64,000 nucleotides of DNA from Candidatus Brocadia pituitae (GCA_017347445.1 AP021856.1:2984613-3048612); one strand, 5' to 3'. Counted from the first letter of the stretch, positions 53,464 to 62,575 are shown. Notes: a model not told the origin generated them from the letters alone. Numbers and translations: made by a program.

Positions 53464-54630
53464 ATGCAGAGAAAAAATACAACCTGTCTTACGATGATCA
53501 TTTTCAGCACATGCCTCACTCTTTCGAAATGCATGCCCATTCAGGCAGAAGACCATAAAACTCCGTGGCAAATGTTCAGAGGAGATGTCCGGCATACAGG
53601 CCAAAGCGCTCATAAAGGATCGCAGACGAACACCTTGAAATGGTCGTACAAAATAGACACCCGCATTACCTCCTCTCCGGCTATAGCATCAGATGGCACG
53701 GTCTATTTTGGCTCTGTTGACGGCAGGCTCTATGCCGTTAATCCTGACGGCACCACAAAATGGGCATTCCAGGCAGGCAGCGAAATAACCGCATCACCGG
53801 CCATTGGAAATGACGGGACAATTTACATCGGTTCGCGGGATAAAAAAATGTATGCAGTCACACCGGACGGAAAGCCCAAATGGACATACACCGTGGGAGA
53901 CATCATTCTTTCTTCTGCAACAGTTACCTCTGACACCCTGTATTTTGGTTCTAACGATAATACCCTCTACGTCCTTACCCTCGATGGCAAATTAAAATGG
54001 AAATATACCGCCAAGAGCAATATAACGGCATCGCCTGCAGTATGCACAGATGGCACCGTCTACTTGTACGAGATCAGCGGGGCGCTCCATGCATTGTCAT
54101 CTGATGGAGTTGAAAAATGGATGAAACGCGTTGGAACCGGCGTATACGATTCCTATTCTTCGCCATCAATCGGATCAGATGGAACGGTGTATGTGGGGAC
54201 AGACAGTGGAAGATTAGTCGCCTTAAAACCAGACGGCAATATAAAATGGTATGTCAACACAGGAAAGGCCGTCCATTGCAGCCCTGCCATCGCAACAGAC
54301 GGAACCATTGTCTTCGGGTCTTACAGCGGGATGGTATATGCAGTTACCCCAGATTGCAAACTCAAATGGAGTTTTAAGACCAACACCTGGGTGGAGTCCT
54401 CTCCTGCCATTGATGCGGAAGGGAGTATTTATGTTGGTTCAAGCGACGGAAGGCTCTACGCCATCAATGCAAACGGCACGCTGAAATGGTCATTTCAGAC
54501 CAAGGGTGAAATCGAATCCTCTCCTGCCATAGGACACGACGGCACTGTTTACATCGGATCAAACGACACCCATCTCTATGCCATAGGCAATACCACAGAG
54601 GCCACACCAGCGCCCCTATTTGAAAAATAA
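53464..54630 (+). CDS. Exported PQQ-type beta-propeller repeat protein
   Basis: 388 residues from ATG 53464, with AGG eight bases upstream; a GTG at 53422 is unlikely. A signal peptide (about 1-29) is followed by WQMFRGDVRHTGQS and about eight near-identical blades of about 38 residues, each like SSPAIASDGTVYFGSVDGRLYAVNPDGTTKW. Such folds resemble PQQ dehydrogenases or BamB, but no catalytic residues can be named. It is divergent from the sensor kinase gene. It may bind a partner protein in the cell envelope. Confidence 0.85.
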   Translation: MQRKNTTCLTMIIFSTCLTLSKCMPIQAEDHKTPWQMFRGDVRHTGQSAHKGSQTNTLKWSYKIDTRITSSPAIASDGTVYFGSVDGRLYAVNPDGTTKWAFQAGSEITASPAIGNDGTIYIGSRDKKMYAVTPDGKPKWTYTVGDIILSSATVTSDTLYFGSNDNTLYVLTLDGKLKWKYTAKSNITASPAVCTDGTVYLYEISGALHALSSDGVEKWMKRVGTGVYDSYSSPSIGSDGTVYVGTDSGRLVALKPDGNIKWYVNTGKAVHCSPAIATDGTIVFGSYSGMVYAVTPDCKLKWSFKTNTWVESSPAIDAEGSIYVGSSDGRLYAINANGTLKWSFQTKGEIESSPAIGHDGTVYIGSNDTHLYAIGNTTEATPAPLFEK

Positions 54631-54702
54631 CCTCATTATTTTTCCTTCAAGAATTTCTTCTGTTTTGCACTCCCGGACAACCAGCAAAGACAGCCTACTC
54701 AC

Positions 54703-55962
54703 TCAGGGGTAGAGTCCGCGTACCGAGATTGCGTCTGCAACCCTTTTTACCGCAATTATCATGGCCGCGGTGCGCATGCTCAATTTTTTGTCCCGAGAAA
54801 GGGCATACGACTCTTCGTAGGTACGGTCCAGGATATTCTTAAGTTTTGCATTCACTTCGTGTTCACACCAAAAATAGCATTGCACGTCCTGCACCCATTC
54901 GAAATATGAAACAATCACACCACCCGCATTCGCCAGGATATCAGGAACTACGGGTATTTTGCGTTCAGCCAATAGCCGATCGGCTTCTATGGTTGTGGGT
55001 CCGTTGGCGCCCTCAACGACGAGCTTTGCCCGTATTTTGCCGGCATTCTCTTTGGTAATTTGATTACCCATCGCCGCCGGCACCAGCACATCGCACGGCA
55101 GTTCCAGCAACGACTCATTGGTAATCCCTTCGGCATGCGGAAAATGATCGAAGGATCCGTTTTCGTGATAATATTTCATAAGGGCAGTATGGCTAAGTCC
55201 CTTTTGATTATAGACACCCCCCTTCGAGCTGCTCACGGCAATAATCTTGCATCCCATTTCACCGAGAAATTTCCCAACGGCTGATCCTACATTCCCGTAT
55301 CCCTGGATTGTAACCTTCAGGTTCTTTAGATTCATCTTCCTGTATTTGACGGCATTCGCAATCGTATAGGCAATACCAAGGCCCGTCGCGTCTGCCCTTC
55401 CCAAGGAGCCACCAACATTGATGGGTTTACCGGTAACGATCCCCGGTGTGCAATAGCCGTTATTTATGCTGTACGTGTCCATCATCCATGCCATAATTTG
55501 CTCATTGGTATTTACGTCAGGGGCGGGGATATCCTTTTCAATTCCGATGATGGGCATAATTGCATACGTATAACGGCGCGTAAGCCTTTCCAGCTCTCCT
55601 TTTGAAAGGGTTTTGGGACTGCAAACAATACCGCCCTTGGCACCCCCAAACGGCACTCCGGACAGAGAACACTTCCATGTCATCTCCATCGCCAGCGCCT
55701 TTAAGTCGTCGATGGTAAGTTCCGGGTGATACCGCACGCCGCCTTTATAAGGACCACGCGCCGCATTGTGCTGCACCCGGAATCCGGTAAAAACCCGCAA
55801 AAAACCATCATCCATCCGTATGGGAACGGAGACGGTTAGCGTCCGGTCAAAATTTCTGAGCACTTGACGGATGTCTTCGGAAAGCTGCATCAATTTCGAT
55901 ACCTGATCGAATTGTGCTAATGCAGTTTCCCATGCATTTGGCATTACGTCGTTTTTTGGCAT
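54703..55962 (-). CDS. gdhA: Glutamate dehydrogenase
   Basis: 419 residues, hexameric GDH type. It interconverts glutamate with 2-oxoglutarate and ammonium. GPYKGGVRYHPE, the catalytic Lys in GVPFGGAKGGI, DIPAPDVNTNEQIMAWMMD and the NAD fold IQGYGNVGSAVGKFLGEMG are all present. GGAAGG lies before the ATG. In an organism rich in ammonium it probably serves assimilation. It stands alone, with a repeat-filled gap upstream. Confidence 0.96.
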   Translation of the reverse strand: MPKNDVMPNAWETALAQFDQVSKLMQLSEDIRQVLRNFDRTLTVSVPIRMDDGFLRVFTGFRVQHNAARGPYKGGVRYHPELTIDDLKALAMEMTWKCSLSGVPFGGAKGGIVCSPKTLSKGELERLTRRYTYAIMPIIGIEKDIPAPDVNTNEQIMAWMMDTYSINNGYCTPGIVTGKPINVGGSLGRADATGLGIAYTIANAVKYRKMNLKNLKVTIQGYGNVGSAVGKFLGEMGCKIIAVSSSKGGVYNQKGLSHTALMKYYHENGSFDHFPHAEGITNESLLELPCDVLVPAAMGNQITKENAGKIRAKLVVEGANGPTTIEADRLLAERKIPVVPDILANAGGVIVSYFEWVQDVQCYFWCEHEVNAKLKNILDRTYEESYALSRDKKLSMRTAAMIIAVKRVADAISVRGLYP

Positions 55963-56094
55963 TTAGCCTTCCTTTTGCAAAATTACATCGCGCCCCGTAT
56001 GGCGTTTCATTCAAATGTTTACCGTAGTCGCAACCTTTAGGCTGCGTTATTTCAAGGAATTTCAAAGTTTGTATCATGGCAACCAGACAACCAC

Positions 56095-56160
56095 ATGATT
56101 CCCCCTTTTCTAGGGGAACTTGAGGAAATCCCCCTTAATAAAGGGGGCAAGGGGGTTGTT
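56095..56160. repeat. Palindromic CCCCTTA/TAAGGGG repeat
   Basis: CCCCCTTTTCTAGGGG, then CCCCCTTAATAAAGGGGG, then AAGGGGGTTGTTTTAAGC. It is the same family as 15573-15665. Confidence 0.55.
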
Positions 56161-56262
56161 TTAAGCAGCGTTGCTGTGTATCTAAAAGTCGTTGCCACAG
56201 GCGGCCTAATTCATTTTTACGCAGGCTATCATACACGGACATATCAATGTTTTAATGAAACG

Positions 56263-56285
56263 CCGATACCGGTGAACGGTATCGG
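56263..56285. repeat. Perfect hairpin CCGATACCG/CGGTATCGG
   Basis: A 9-bp stem with loop GTGAA lies in the gap between the cysteine dioxygenase-like gene and gdhA. There is no T-run, so its role is unknown. The rest of the gap 55963-56375 shows no gene. Confidence 0.45.
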
Positions 56286-56375
56286 TCGTGAGATGAACCC
56301 GGCACAAGAGATTCCGACTCAGTTAATCCTTTACGGTTCCCCCCCGGAGGAGAGGAATGCTCTGGCCGGAAAACT

Positions 56376-56888
56376 TTAAAACCCTTTCATATCTGCAGTC
56401 CATTTTTCGACAGTGGTATTTTCCAGATTGTAGAGATTCATTAACGTCAGTGGGGGAAAATAGATATTCATCATAACCAATCCCCCCGTGTCGGCATTTG
56501 ATACGCGATGAATGGTTGCAGGGTTTACGTAAGAAAATTCCTCCGTACGAAACCTGCGGGTAAAGGTTGAAACAATCATACCGGTAGGTTGCTTGTTGAA
56601 CAACTCCTCTGTCATCATGCCCTGGCGTATGATGGTAGCGCCAATCGAGCCCCCATGATCATGTATCGGGGTATTTTGCCCTCTCTGAAAGCAAAGCACT
56701 GAGACCTCACACTTACTGCTGACATGAATGACATTTCTCTTATATCTCTCTTCTGAAAAATTTACATACTCGTCAATAGGAACCTGCCTTCCATCCATTT
56801 CCCGCAGGCATTTTTTTAGCACATCAGGGGATGGATTATCCGGCAAAGATTCCAGACGATTGACAAACGATCTTAAATTGATATCCAT
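56376..56888 (-). CDS. Cysteine dioxygenase-type thiol dioxygenase
   Basis: 170 residues, cupin fold of the cysteine dioxygenase family. CFQRGQNTPIHDHGGSIGAT holds two iron-ligand His residues, and the third is probably in NPATIHRVSNAD. Length is slightly below mammalian CDO. It probably oxidises a small thiol with O2, which is notable in an anaerobe. It begins 2 bases after the dihaem peroxidase gene stop, so both are one operon. The thiol substrate (cysteine, 3-mercaptopropionate or other) cannot be told. Confidence 0.8.
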   Translation of the reverse strand: MDINLRSFVNRLESLPDNPSPDVLKKCLREMDGRQVPIDEYVNFSEERYKRNVIHVSSKCEVSVLCFQRGQNTPIHDHGGSIGATIIRQGMMTEELFNKQPTGMIVSTFTRRFRTEEFSYVNPATIHRVSNADTGGLVMMNIYFPPLTLMNLYNLENTTVEKWTADMKGF

Positions 56889-56890
56889 CC

Positions 56891-57943
56891 TTAAAAACCC
56901 ACCGGCACCTTAGGAAAGGCAAGCGGTGCGCTCTGATATGTAATCCGCACCATTTCTCCCGTCAAAGCCTTCATAAATTCAATAAGATCGCCAACCTCCT
57001 GACCGGTTAAATTCAGGCCATGAATGTCGGGACTCTTGTTTTCACTTCTCCCGCCGCCTCCATTATAAAACTGTACGACTTCAAACAACGTGGGAAAATA
57101 TCCATTGTGCATATAAGGACCTGTTTCAGCAACATTCCTCAGCGTGGGTGTCTTAAATGCCCCCTTATCAGTGTCATTCATGGTAACGTTATAGCGTCCC
57201 AAATCTTCTTTAAGCGGACCATCTGCCGGCACACCAATATTATGAAATTTATTATCAGTAAAATTCGGCCCGTTATGGCATTTGATACACTCTGCCTTGC
57301 CCTGAAATAAGTCCATGCCTCGCTTTGCCGATTCGCTCAGAGCACGCACATCACCTTGCATATAGCGGTCAAAAGGGGAATTTGCGTAGATAACGGTTCG
57401 TTCAAAGGCAGCAATTGCCTTGGCGATGCCGTCAGCGGTGACTCCGGTACCAAATACCTCCTGGAACGCCTTGACATAGTCGGGAATTCCACTGAGCTTT
57501 CGTACAACATTATCGAGTGTTTCACACATCTCATTCGGATTTTGGATAGGGCCTAACGCCTGTTCTTCTAACGTAGCCGCACGGCCATCCCAAAACTGGA
57601 ATTCATTGTAAGCGGCATTAATGACCGTAGGTGAATGCCTTCCGCCTTCCTTTGATGCCGGGCCACCCAGCGCCCTGGGCAAACCATCTGTAAAGCCAAA
57701 AACCGGATTGTGACAGGTAGCGCAACTAATCCAGTTATTTCCGGAAAGCCGGGGGTCAAAATAGAGCTTCTTGCCCAATTCTACCTTTGCCTCGGTTTGT
57801 GGATTATCCGCCGGAAAAGTTACTGGCGGCAAGGGGCCAATAGGCGGGAAAAGCGGAAAATCACCAGCGGAAATTCCCTGCATTGTTAAAAGTAGTCCAA
57901 AGATACCCCCAAAAAACGATTTTGCAATTCTTATCATATTCAT
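56891..57943 (-). CDS. Dihaem cytochrome c peroxidase (CcpA/MauG family)
   Basis: 350 residues. A signal peptide (about 1-27) precedes CATCH (74-78) and a second site CIKCH. VELGKKLYFDPRLSGNNWISCATCHNP and FKTPTLRNVAETGPYMHNGYFPTLFEVVQFYNGG are family signatures. Such enzymes reduce hydrogen peroxide with electrons from small cytochromes c; MauG-type members modify proteins instead. AGGAGG lies nine bases before the ATG. It is followed by the thiol dioxygenase gene, an oxygen- or peroxide-related pairing. Confidence 0.92.
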   Translation of the reverse strand: MNMIRIAKSFFGGIFGLLLTMQGISAGDFPLFPPIGPLPPVTFPADNPQTEAKVELGKKLYFDPRLSGNNWISCATCHNPVFGFTDGLPRALGGPASKEGGRHSPTVINAAYNEFQFWDGRAATLEEQALGPIQNPNEMCETLDNVVRKLSGIPDYVKAFQEVFGTGVTADGIAKAIAAFERTVIYANSPFDRYMQGDVRALSESAKRGMDLFQGKAECIKCHNGPNFTDNKFHNIGVPADGPLKEDLGRYNVTMNDTDKGAFKTPTLRNVAETGPYMHNGYFPTLFEVVQFYNGGGGRSENKSPDIHGLNLTGQEVGDLIEFMKALTGEMVRITYQSAPLAFPKVPVGF

Positions 57944-57973
57944 CCCGACAAACCTCCTTTTATGAAAATTATG

Positions 57974-58738
57974 TTAATGCACAGAAAAACCACCATCCAC
58001 GCAAAGAACCTGTCCGGTAATGTAATCTGATGCCTTTGATGCCAGAAAAACAACCGCTCCCGAAAGGTCAGCGGGCTTGCCAATCCTCTTTAAAGGTATC
58101 CTGGAAAGTATGATATTTTTCACCTTTTCATTCTCCAGCATGGTCCTCGTCAACTCTGTCTCCATGGTATAGGGGGCAAGGGCATTTACCGTAACATGAT
58201 ATTTTGCCCATTCCATGGCCAGCGCCCTTGTCAATTGGATTACCCCGCCCTTGCTTGTGCAGTATGCCGCAGAGCTGCCGGCTCCGAATAACCCCAGGAC
58301 AGAACTCACATTTATGATCTTCCCCTGTTGTCTTTCTACCATATATTTTCCCACAGCCTTTGAGCACAGAAAGGTACTGGTAACATTAATCTCAAACATC
58401 TTGTGCCAATCATCTAATGAGAATTCAAGGAATGGGCCGCCAAGAAACGTACCAACGTTATTAACCAGGATATCAATTGTTTTTAATTCCTTCAACACTT
58501 TTTCCACCATCATACCCACATCTTCCTGTCGGGTAACATCCGCAACGATAGGTATCGATTGTACGCCGTTTTCCTGAATCTCATGCACGGTAGCTTCAAG
58601 ATCAGGCCGCGTGCGGCTCACGACGGCTACATGGGCGCCTGATTCAGCGAGCGCCAGGGCCATCGATTTTCCCAGGCCTTTCCCGGCGCCTGTAATCAAT
58701 GCGACTTTGTCGCGCAGACTAAAGAGTTCAACACACAT
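57974..58738 (-). CDS. Short-chain dehydrogenase/reductase, FabG-like
   Basis: 254 residues, classical SDR. The cofactor motif is TGAGKGLG (17-24) with SR after the second strand (VAVVSRTR), suggesting NADP. NNVG and the catalytic Ser-Tyr-Lys (SSVLGL...AAYCTSK) are present, with VCVDGGFSVH at the end. It may be a 3-oxoacyl-ACP reductase or act on another carbonyl. It lies 18 bases after the membrane cytochrome gene, which is an unusual partner. Confidence 0.88.
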   Translation of the reverse strand: MCVELFSLRDKVALITGAGKGLGKSMALALAESGAHVAVVSRTRPDLEATVHEIQENGVQSIPIVADVTRQEDVGMMVEKVLKELKTIDILVNNVGTFLGGPFLEFSLDDWHKMFEINVTSTFLCSKAVGKYMVERQQGKIINVSSVLGLFGAGSSAAYCTSKGGVIQLTRALAMEWAKYHVTVNALAPYTMETELTRTMLENEKVKNIILSRIPLKRIGKPADLSGAVVFLASKASDYITGQVLCVDGGFSVH

Positions 58739-58756
58739 ATGCTTTTCTTCCGTTTC

Positions 58757-59695
58757 TTATCGTATAAGGAAATCACTACGCTGTTTCATGTTGAGAATTT
58801 CTTCTTTGTTTTGACCAAGTTCATGCCTTGCAAGCACCTTGCTTAAGTAGTAATTCACCTGACGTGCCTCAAAATCATCCAACAATAAAGGGTCAAAAGA
58901 CCTCATCAATTCGATCGTATTTGTCCATTCAACCGGTGTTTTCCTGGAGGTAAATACCCGTTCAATAGCGTGGCACTTGTGGCATTTTTCTAAAATGATC
59001 CTCATGCCAACCTGTATATCCATCTTTGTTTCATCAATTCCCAGGTTTTTTACCAGATAGCCCAAGGCATTTAATGCCTCCCGATCATTCATGAATACAG
59101 GATCTTTTGCGCGCATGCGCGCCACGTAATCCCGCCAACCAGCCTCCGATTTGGCATATGCATATACCCTTTCCAGCGAATGACAGGTAGCGCATTTCTG
59201 CTGGACGATCTTTCTCCCCATGTTTACATTGACCCACACCAGCCTTCCCTTATCAGACAGAGAAACATATTGGCTTTTGATTGCGGAAATGATATACAAT
59301 CCTGCATAGAGAGGAACCTGCAAGTAAACAGCAATCAGAAGAATCATACCGTAAAACGGCAGACGATTATAAAACTTTTTGAAAAGTCTTACGATACCTA
59401 TCTTGATGACGATCAGGGGGAAAATAGCGATGCCAATATAGGCATGAATAACCGCCTTTGGCGGCAAGGCATTAAACTCTCCTAGTTTCTTGAACATGAT
59501 AACGCAAATAAATAAATAGAGGGCTAAAAAAAAATACCCTATGATACGATGTGCACGCTGAAAAAATTTTAGATATTTGGAGGGAGTAATTTGTCCAATG
59601 GCAATGAGAACAACTATAGCATTAATAATACCAATACCCAATAGACCAAATGCTAATAGAGAATTTGTCACTGGTTTCAATTCTAAAAAATTCAT
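58757..59695 (-). CDS. Membrane protein with fused dihaem cytochrome c domain
   Basis: 312 residues. Four membrane helices (about 11-34, 49-70, 81-103, 113-138) include AHRIIGYFFLALYLFICV and VIHAYIGIAIFPL, with His residues placed as in b-type haem proteins. The C-terminal domain (about 160-290) has two CxxCH sites, CATCH (168-172) and CHKCH (238-242), each followed by a similar helix (LERVYAYAKSEAGWRDYVARMR; IERVFTSRKTPVEWTNTIELMR), so it arose by duplication. It could pass electrons between quinone and periplasmic carriers (inference). It precedes the SDR gene by 18 bases. Confidence 0.8.
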   Translation of the reverse strand: MNFLELKPVTNSLLAFGLLGIGIINAIVVLIAIGQITPSKYLKFFQRAHRIIGYFFLALYLFICVIMFKKLGEFNALPPKAVIHAYIGIAIFPLIVIKIGIVRLFKKFYNRLPFYGMILLIAVYLQVPLYAGLYIISAIKSQYVSLSDKGRLVWVNVNMGRKIVQQKCATCHSLERVYAYAKSEAGWRDYVARMRAKDPVFMNDREALNALGYLVKNLGIDETKMDIQVGMRIILEKCHKCHAIERVFTSRKTPVEWTNTIELMRSFDPLLLDDFEARQVNYYLSKVLARHELGQNKEEILNMKQRSDFLIR

Positions 59696-59828
59696 ATTTA
59701 TCTACTTTTTCATCATTACGGTCTGATCTACAGATTTTAAAAGCCACAATATGCCGAATTTTTATCTTTTAGCAACGCTTATTGAATTGGGCTGGATTTT
59801 AAAAGGCAAATACCCAACGACTTTTTTA

Positions 59829-59995
59829 CCCACCCCTAAATCCCCTCTCAAGAGGGGACTTCTCAAATTCCCCTCTTGAGAGGGGTAGGGGTGGGTAAGG
59901 CAATAACAAAAAGTTTGAAATCCCTAATCATTTAATTAGGTACTCGACGACTTCCCTCCCGTAAACTTGGAGGATTATGGAAGGTGCTTGAAATT
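59829..59995. repeat. Compound palindromic repeat (family C and CCCCTCT pairs)
   Basis: ACCCACCCCTAAATCCCCTC is answered by GAGGGGTAGGGGTGGGT, with TCAAGAGGGGACTTCT and CCCCTCTTGAGAGGGG between. TAATCATTTAATTAGGTACT, CGACGACTTCCC and GAAATTCCTATACTTCAGG follow. It fills much of the 59696-60042 gap; no gene was seen there. Confidence 0.6.
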
Positions 59996-60042
59996 CCTAT
60001 ACTTCAGGGTTGCCATGTTTTTATAAACATCGCATGCAATCT

Positions 60043-61125
60043 TTACCGGCCAAAACTAATCCCAATCGATTCCGCCACCTTTACTAATCCTTCCTCCGTT
60101 GGCACCATTTTCTGGCCCAGAGCGACCTCGCTCAGGGGAACAGACTCAATCTTTTTTCCCCGCAAACAAACCATCTCGCCGAACTTTTTCCTGGCAACCA
60201 GGTCAACCGCGGATACACCAAATTGCGTTGAGAGGATGCGATCGAAGGCGCAGGGAGACCCCCCCCGTTGTAAGTGTCCCAGGACGGTCACGCGCACCTC
60301 CATGCCATAACTGTGGAGATTCTTCCCAACTTTATCTCCGATGCCACCAAGACGTTCAGCACTGCCACCCGCTTCTCCACGATGCAACACAGTAACATCA
60401 CCCCCTAAGGGTTTTGCACCTTCAGACACGACCACGATACTCGATCTGCCTCCGCCCTTTCTACGATCCATAATCTTACGCCCCACCTTTTCAATGTCAA
60501 AGTGGATTTCAGGAATAAGAATCGCGTCCGCACCGCCTCCGATGCCAGTTTCTAAGGCGATCCAACCCACATAACGGCCCATAACCTCTACCACCATAAC
60601 CCGGTGATGACTTTCTGCGGTGGTGTGTAAACGGTCGAGTGCGTCGGTAGCTGTTTGCACCGCGGTATGAAATCCAAACGTAACATCCGTGGCCAGAATA
60701 TCATTGTCGATAGTCTTTGGCACCCCAACAACCGGACAGCCAAGTTTAAACAATTCATAGGCAATCTTCAGTGTGCCATCACCCCCAATAACAATCAGGG
60801 CATCTAAACCCATGGATTGGATAGTGCTCACCACCTCCCGCGAGATATTCCGCACCTCAGACTTCCCGTCTTTTGCAACCTTATATTGAAAGGGGTTTGA
60901 CCTGTTCGTTGTGCCCAGAATGGTCCCACCAATCGGGAGAATTCCGCGAATGTTCCATGGTGTTAAATCGCGCGTTTTATTTGGCAAAACGAGGCCGTCA
61001 AAACCGTCCTCGATTCCAATTATCCGGTAGTTGTACTTCACCGTTGCCGATTTAACAACGGCGCGGATGACGGCATTCAGTCCGGGGCAATCGCCTCCAC
61101 CTGTCAAGACACCAACGTTCTTCAT
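60043..61125 (-). CDS. pfkA: 6-phosphofructokinase
   Basis: 360 residues. It phosphorylates fructose 6-phosphate in glycolysis. GVLTGGGDCPGLNAVIR, IGGDGTLKIA, PKTIDNDI (catalytic Asp), MGRYVGWIAL and GHLQRGGSPCAFDR are family motifs. It has Gly in GGDG, as ATP-dependent enzymes do, but Lys in PKTIDND, as pyrophosphate-dependent enzymes do. This mixed pattern occurs in some ATP enzymes of actinobacteria, so the phosphate donor is uncertain. Confidence 0.93.
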   Translation of the reverse strand: MKNVGVLTGGGDCPGLNAVIRAVVKSATVKYNYRIIGIEDGFDGLVLPNKTRDLTPWNIRGILPIGGTILGTTNRSNPFQYKVAKDGKSEVRNISREVVSTIQSMGLDALIVIGGDGTLKIAYELFKLGCPVVGVPKTIDNDILATDVTFGFHTAVQTATDALDRLHTTAESHHRVMVVEVMGRYVGWIALETGIGGGADAILIPEIHFDIEKVGRKIMDRRKGGGRSSIVVVSEGAKPLGGDVTVLHRGEAGGSAERLGGIGDKVGKNLHSYGMEVRVTVLGHLQRGGSPCAFDRILSTQFGVSAVDLVARKKFGEMVCLRGKKIESVPLSEVALGQKMVPTEEGLVKVAESIGISFGR

Positions 61126-61259
61126 TGCATACTGCTTCCTTTCGTATCATGTGTATAACTAAAGAGGAGACAATTGCCTCACTGCCCTACCGAAGACGGC
61201 AGAAAAGGCAACTGTCATAACAGAAATTTCTGACCGGATGTGTGAGTATGGTTTTTTTA

Positions 61260-61430
61260 TTAGGCCTTCGGCAACTTTTAACAGTGTAGCGGCAATTCAT
61301 GAATTGCCACTACAGGGGCGGTTTGAAATTCCTTAGCATTTAATTAAACCTTCGGCGACTTCCCCCCCTGTTTCCCCCCCGTAAACGGGGGGGGTTATGG
61401 GAGGGGGTAATTGAAATTCCTATACTTTTA
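61260..61430. repeat. Palindromic repeat block (family C and a GTAGCGGCAATTC hairpin)
   Basis: GTAGCGGCAATTCATGAATTGCCACTAC is a hairpin near 61286-61313. It is followed by CATTTAATTAAACCTTCGGC, a C-run, GTAAACGGGG and GGGGTAATTGAAATTCCTAT. It fills the gap between pfkA and the small cytochrome gene. Confidence 0.55.
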
Positions 61431-61450
61431 ATTACAGAAAACCACGCACC

Positions 61451-61813
61451 TCATGATCTCTTTTTCGGAGCAAGTTTTCGTACATACCTGGCCAGGACCT
61501 GTATCTCCTCAGGTTTTAGCTTATCACTCCACCGGGGCATCTTGTTCTTGCCATTCATAATAGCATTTAATATCTCATCGTCTTTTCTCTTGCTCTGCCA
61601 CTCCTGGTCTGCAAGATTGGGTGCTTTCAACTCACGCCCCCTCTTCGTACCTTTACCATCCTCACCATGACAGGTGGCGCAATGATATTCAAACAATTTT
61701 TTGGGATTAACCTCTTCTCCCTCTTGCCCAAGCACAGGGGAAAATCCTGAATATAAGCCAAAAACAGCAAGAAAAAAAACGCCACAAACTACCGCTCGTT
61801 TCCCTTCGCTCAT
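61451..61813 (-). CDS. Small exported monohaem cytochrome c
   Basis: 120 residues. A signal peptide (about 1-29) precedes LFEYHCATCHGEDGKGTKRG, with one CxxCH. The likely second haem ligand is Met in GKNKMPRWSDKL, as in class I cytochromes c. It ends with KPEEIQVLARYVRKLAPKK. It is probably a soluble electron carrier in the periplasm or anammoxosome. A second related gene lies just upstream at 61871. Confidence 0.92.
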   Translation of the reverse strand: MSEGKRAVVCGVFFLAVFGLYSGFSPVLGQEGEEVNPKKLFEYHCATCHGEDGKGTKRGRELKAPNLADQEWQSKRKDDEILNAIMNGKNKMPRWSDKLKPEEIQVLARYVRKLAPKKRS

Positions 61814-61870
61814 ATCTCAAAACTCCTCACGGTAAAACCGATAAAAATCTGCTTCTGTTCACCTGAGTTT

Positions 61871-62221
61871 TTATTTCTTTCCAAAACCCCTGATGATGGG
61901 AACTAACGCCTTAATTTCCTCCTGGGTCATCTTTTCTTTAAAGGGCATCATCTTCTCCGGTGTTCCATTGTTAATTTGCTTAATAATCTGTTCGTCTGTT
62001 GTCTTTGCCTGCCATTCTGCATTAGCAAACTCACGCGCCCCCAGACCTGTTCCAAGGTCTGTAGGATGGCCATTCTCTCCATGACAGGTCTTGCAATGGC
62101 TCATATACAATTTTGTTGCATCAATATCCCCAGCCCTTGAAATCGATGTCCCGGAAAAATAAGCAATTGCCCCTGCCATGACGGCCAACGATATTCCTGA
62201 AAAAATCCCTCTCTTTTTCAT
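61871..62221 (-). CDS. Small exported monohaem cytochrome c
   Basis: 116 residues. A signal peptide (about 1-30) is followed by YMSHCKTCHGENGHPTDLGTG (one CxxCH) and the probable Met ligand in TPEKMMPFKEKMTQEEI. It resembles the cytochrome at 61451 in length and layout (WQAKTTDEQIIKQINNG against WQSKRKDDEILNAIMNG), so the two are likely a duplicated pair with different partners or potentials. They are 58 bases apart on one strand. Confidence 0.92.
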   Translation of the reverse strand: MKKRGIFSGISLAVMAGAIAYFSGTSISRAGDIDATKLYMSHCKTCHGENGHPTDLGTGLGAREFANAEWQAKTTDEQIIKQINNGTPEKMMPFKEKMTQEEIKALVPIIRGFGKK

Positions 62222-62342
62222 CTCTTTTCCTCCTTAAAATTTGATAAAAAACACTACGAAACTATCTACCCTGATGGCCATAACGTAACTGAGCCACTTA
62301 TCAGAGAATCAATCCTAAATTCACCGTATTCGCCGGCATATC

Positions 62343-62537
62343 TTATTCCTCATACGTAAGAACCCGGATAATGCCCATAGTGCCGCCGTCATTGTTCGTG
62401 GTGCTATCGCACACAGAAATCACCTTTTTAATCTTCCCCTGCTGAAGAAATTCATTTACTAACCTATCCAGTTCCACAAGCTCATTATGGACTTGAAAGA
62501 TCTTGAGGGGCGAAGTAAACGTTTTCACCTTCACCAT
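62343..62537 (-). CDS. Small conserved-looking protein of unknown function
   Basis: 64 residues, starting MVKVKTFTSPLKIFQVHNEL. It ends GTMGIIRVLTYEE, with a predicted alpha/beta pattern (strand, helix LDRLVNEFLQQG, strand KKVISVCDS, strand). It has no signal peptide or membrane segment. It lies between superoxide reductase and small cytochrome genes on the same strand. I recall similar short proteins but no function. The surrounding stop-start spacing and clean start support a real gene. Confidence 0.6.
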   Translation of the reverse strand: MVKVKTFTSPLKIFQVHNELVELDRLVNEFLQQGKIKKVISVCDSTTNNDGGTMGIIRVLTYEE

Positions 62538-62575
62538 ACAACGACTCCTTCATAAAAATATGCACGGATATCAAT

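Noticed and set aside
56095-56379. 94-residue plus-strand frame in the gdhA gap
   Set aside because: Its first part is encoded by the CCCCTTA/TAAGGGG repeat and the rest has no recognisable domain.
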